From Clostridia bacterium (GTDB lineage: Bacteria; Bacillota_A; Clostridia; UBA1212; UBA1255), in the NCBI GenBank assembly GCA_017522515.1, contig JAFWZH010000259.1, forward strand, positions 4,767 through 68,766: a DNA stretch of 64,000 nt, in the 5' to 3' direction. A program made the translations under genes and the position numbers. Positions 63,688 through 64,000 of the stretch are shown here, piece by piece (the stretch's first letter is position 1; every line of letters starts with the position of its first letter). Below the pieces are notes generated by a model. That model saw nothing but the letters and a program-made list of their open reading frames with translations, had not been told where the DNA came from and did no database searches.

Positions 63688-64000
63688 TTAGTTTTCTACA
63701 ATGAATTTTGATATGTGATGTATATGTGCCCCCTGGATTTTTATAATATATACTCCTGGCACTATGCTTGATAAAGTTCTCTCGTAATAGTTATGGCCAG
63801 AGTATATTTCAATCACATCTTGATCTACCACCTGTCCGGAGATTCCTATCATCGAAATGCTCACTTCATCATAATCATCTGCCTCAAATGTGATTCTCAA
63901 AATATCAGATGAGACGAAGATGTTCGCGTCCATATCATTAGAAGTCGACGTGAAATCACCTGTATTGGTTGCGGAGTTAAGTCCCATCAAGTAGTAGCAG
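63688..64000 (-). CDS. C-terminal part of a T9SS-type or cell-surface protein, cut by the right edge
   Basis: The leftward frame is open to position 64000. A TTG at 63990 and an ATG at 63987 are in frame, but the codons before them (for TGC, TAC, TAC) read on without a stop, so the gene most likely continues outside. The visible ~104 residues contain VSISMIGISGQVVDQDVIEI and YYERTLSSIVPGVYIIKIQG, ending FIVEN, the pattern of a T9SS type A sorting domain. Nothing can be said of the rest of the protein. Confidence 0.65.
   Translation of the reverse strand, partial: CYYLMGLNSATNTGDFTSTSNDMDANIFVSSDILRITFEADDYDEVSISMIGISGQVVDQDVIEIYSGHNYYERTLSSIVPGVYIIKIQGAHIHHISKFIVEN

Overview
The window carries about 52.6 kb of an integrative and conjugative element (ICE) of a Bacteroidales bacterium, followed by about 11 kb of host chromosome. 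The Bacteroidales assignment rests on four things: CTnDOT-type transfer genes (TraA, E, F, G, I, J, K, M, N, O), secreted proteins ending in type IX secretion (T9SS) sorting domains, promoters of the Bacteroidetes -33/-7 type (TTG, about 20 nt, then TAnnTTTG) and almost no Shine-Dalgarno sites. The host part (aroK, guaA, T9SS proteins) is visibly less AT-rich than the element. A Prevotella-like host would fit but cannot be proven from the sequence.

Layout. 1-834: tyrosine integrase, running off the left edge. 928-8352: leftward mating-pore operon (169-aa acidic membrane protein, a 45-aa membrane peptide, TraE, F, G, I, J, K, M) closed by a terminator. 8455-10281: leftward ParA-like operon with two tandem ribbon-helix-helix-like proteins and a 58-aa basic peptide. 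10412-10825: 23 copies of an 18-bp direct repeat. 10826-11459: a structured non-coding region with a candidate small RNA and several hairpins. 11460-12491: a rightward nuclease-like/winged-helix/Cys-cluster protein with twin operators. 12552-17448: leftward mobilisation operon (coupling protein, relaxase, accessory protein). 17539-20802: cargo, with an unknown gene, an AbiEii-type toxin-antitoxin pair and a HigBA-like pair with a palindromic operator.

20945-37904 is a second leftward transfer operon: TraN, a leucine-rich-variant repeat protein, an unknown protein, topoisomerase III, a lipoprotein, TraO and a 3353-aa T9SS-type surface protein. 38034-38660 holds a small unknown gene and a histone H1-like gene. 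38847-52639 is a third long leftward operon: a Toprim primase, a DUF3945/DUF4099-like protein, two unknown proteins, a giant DNA methylase-helicase and a small membrane protein. The host segment then has aroK and guaA rightward and two paralogous T9SS proteins leftward, plus a third protein cut by the right edge.

Working model (inference): the relaxosome and coupling protein deliver DNA to the TraE-O pore. The ParA/RHH proteins and the 18-bp array may form a partition or copy-control locus. Primase, topoisomerase III, the methylase-helicase and the H1-like protein process, protect or package the DNA after transfer. The giant surface protein, the last gene of the TraN-TraO operon, may stabilise mating pairs using the host T9SS. 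Four operons share a 14-nt leader motif at a fixed distance from their start codons, which suggests common regulation.
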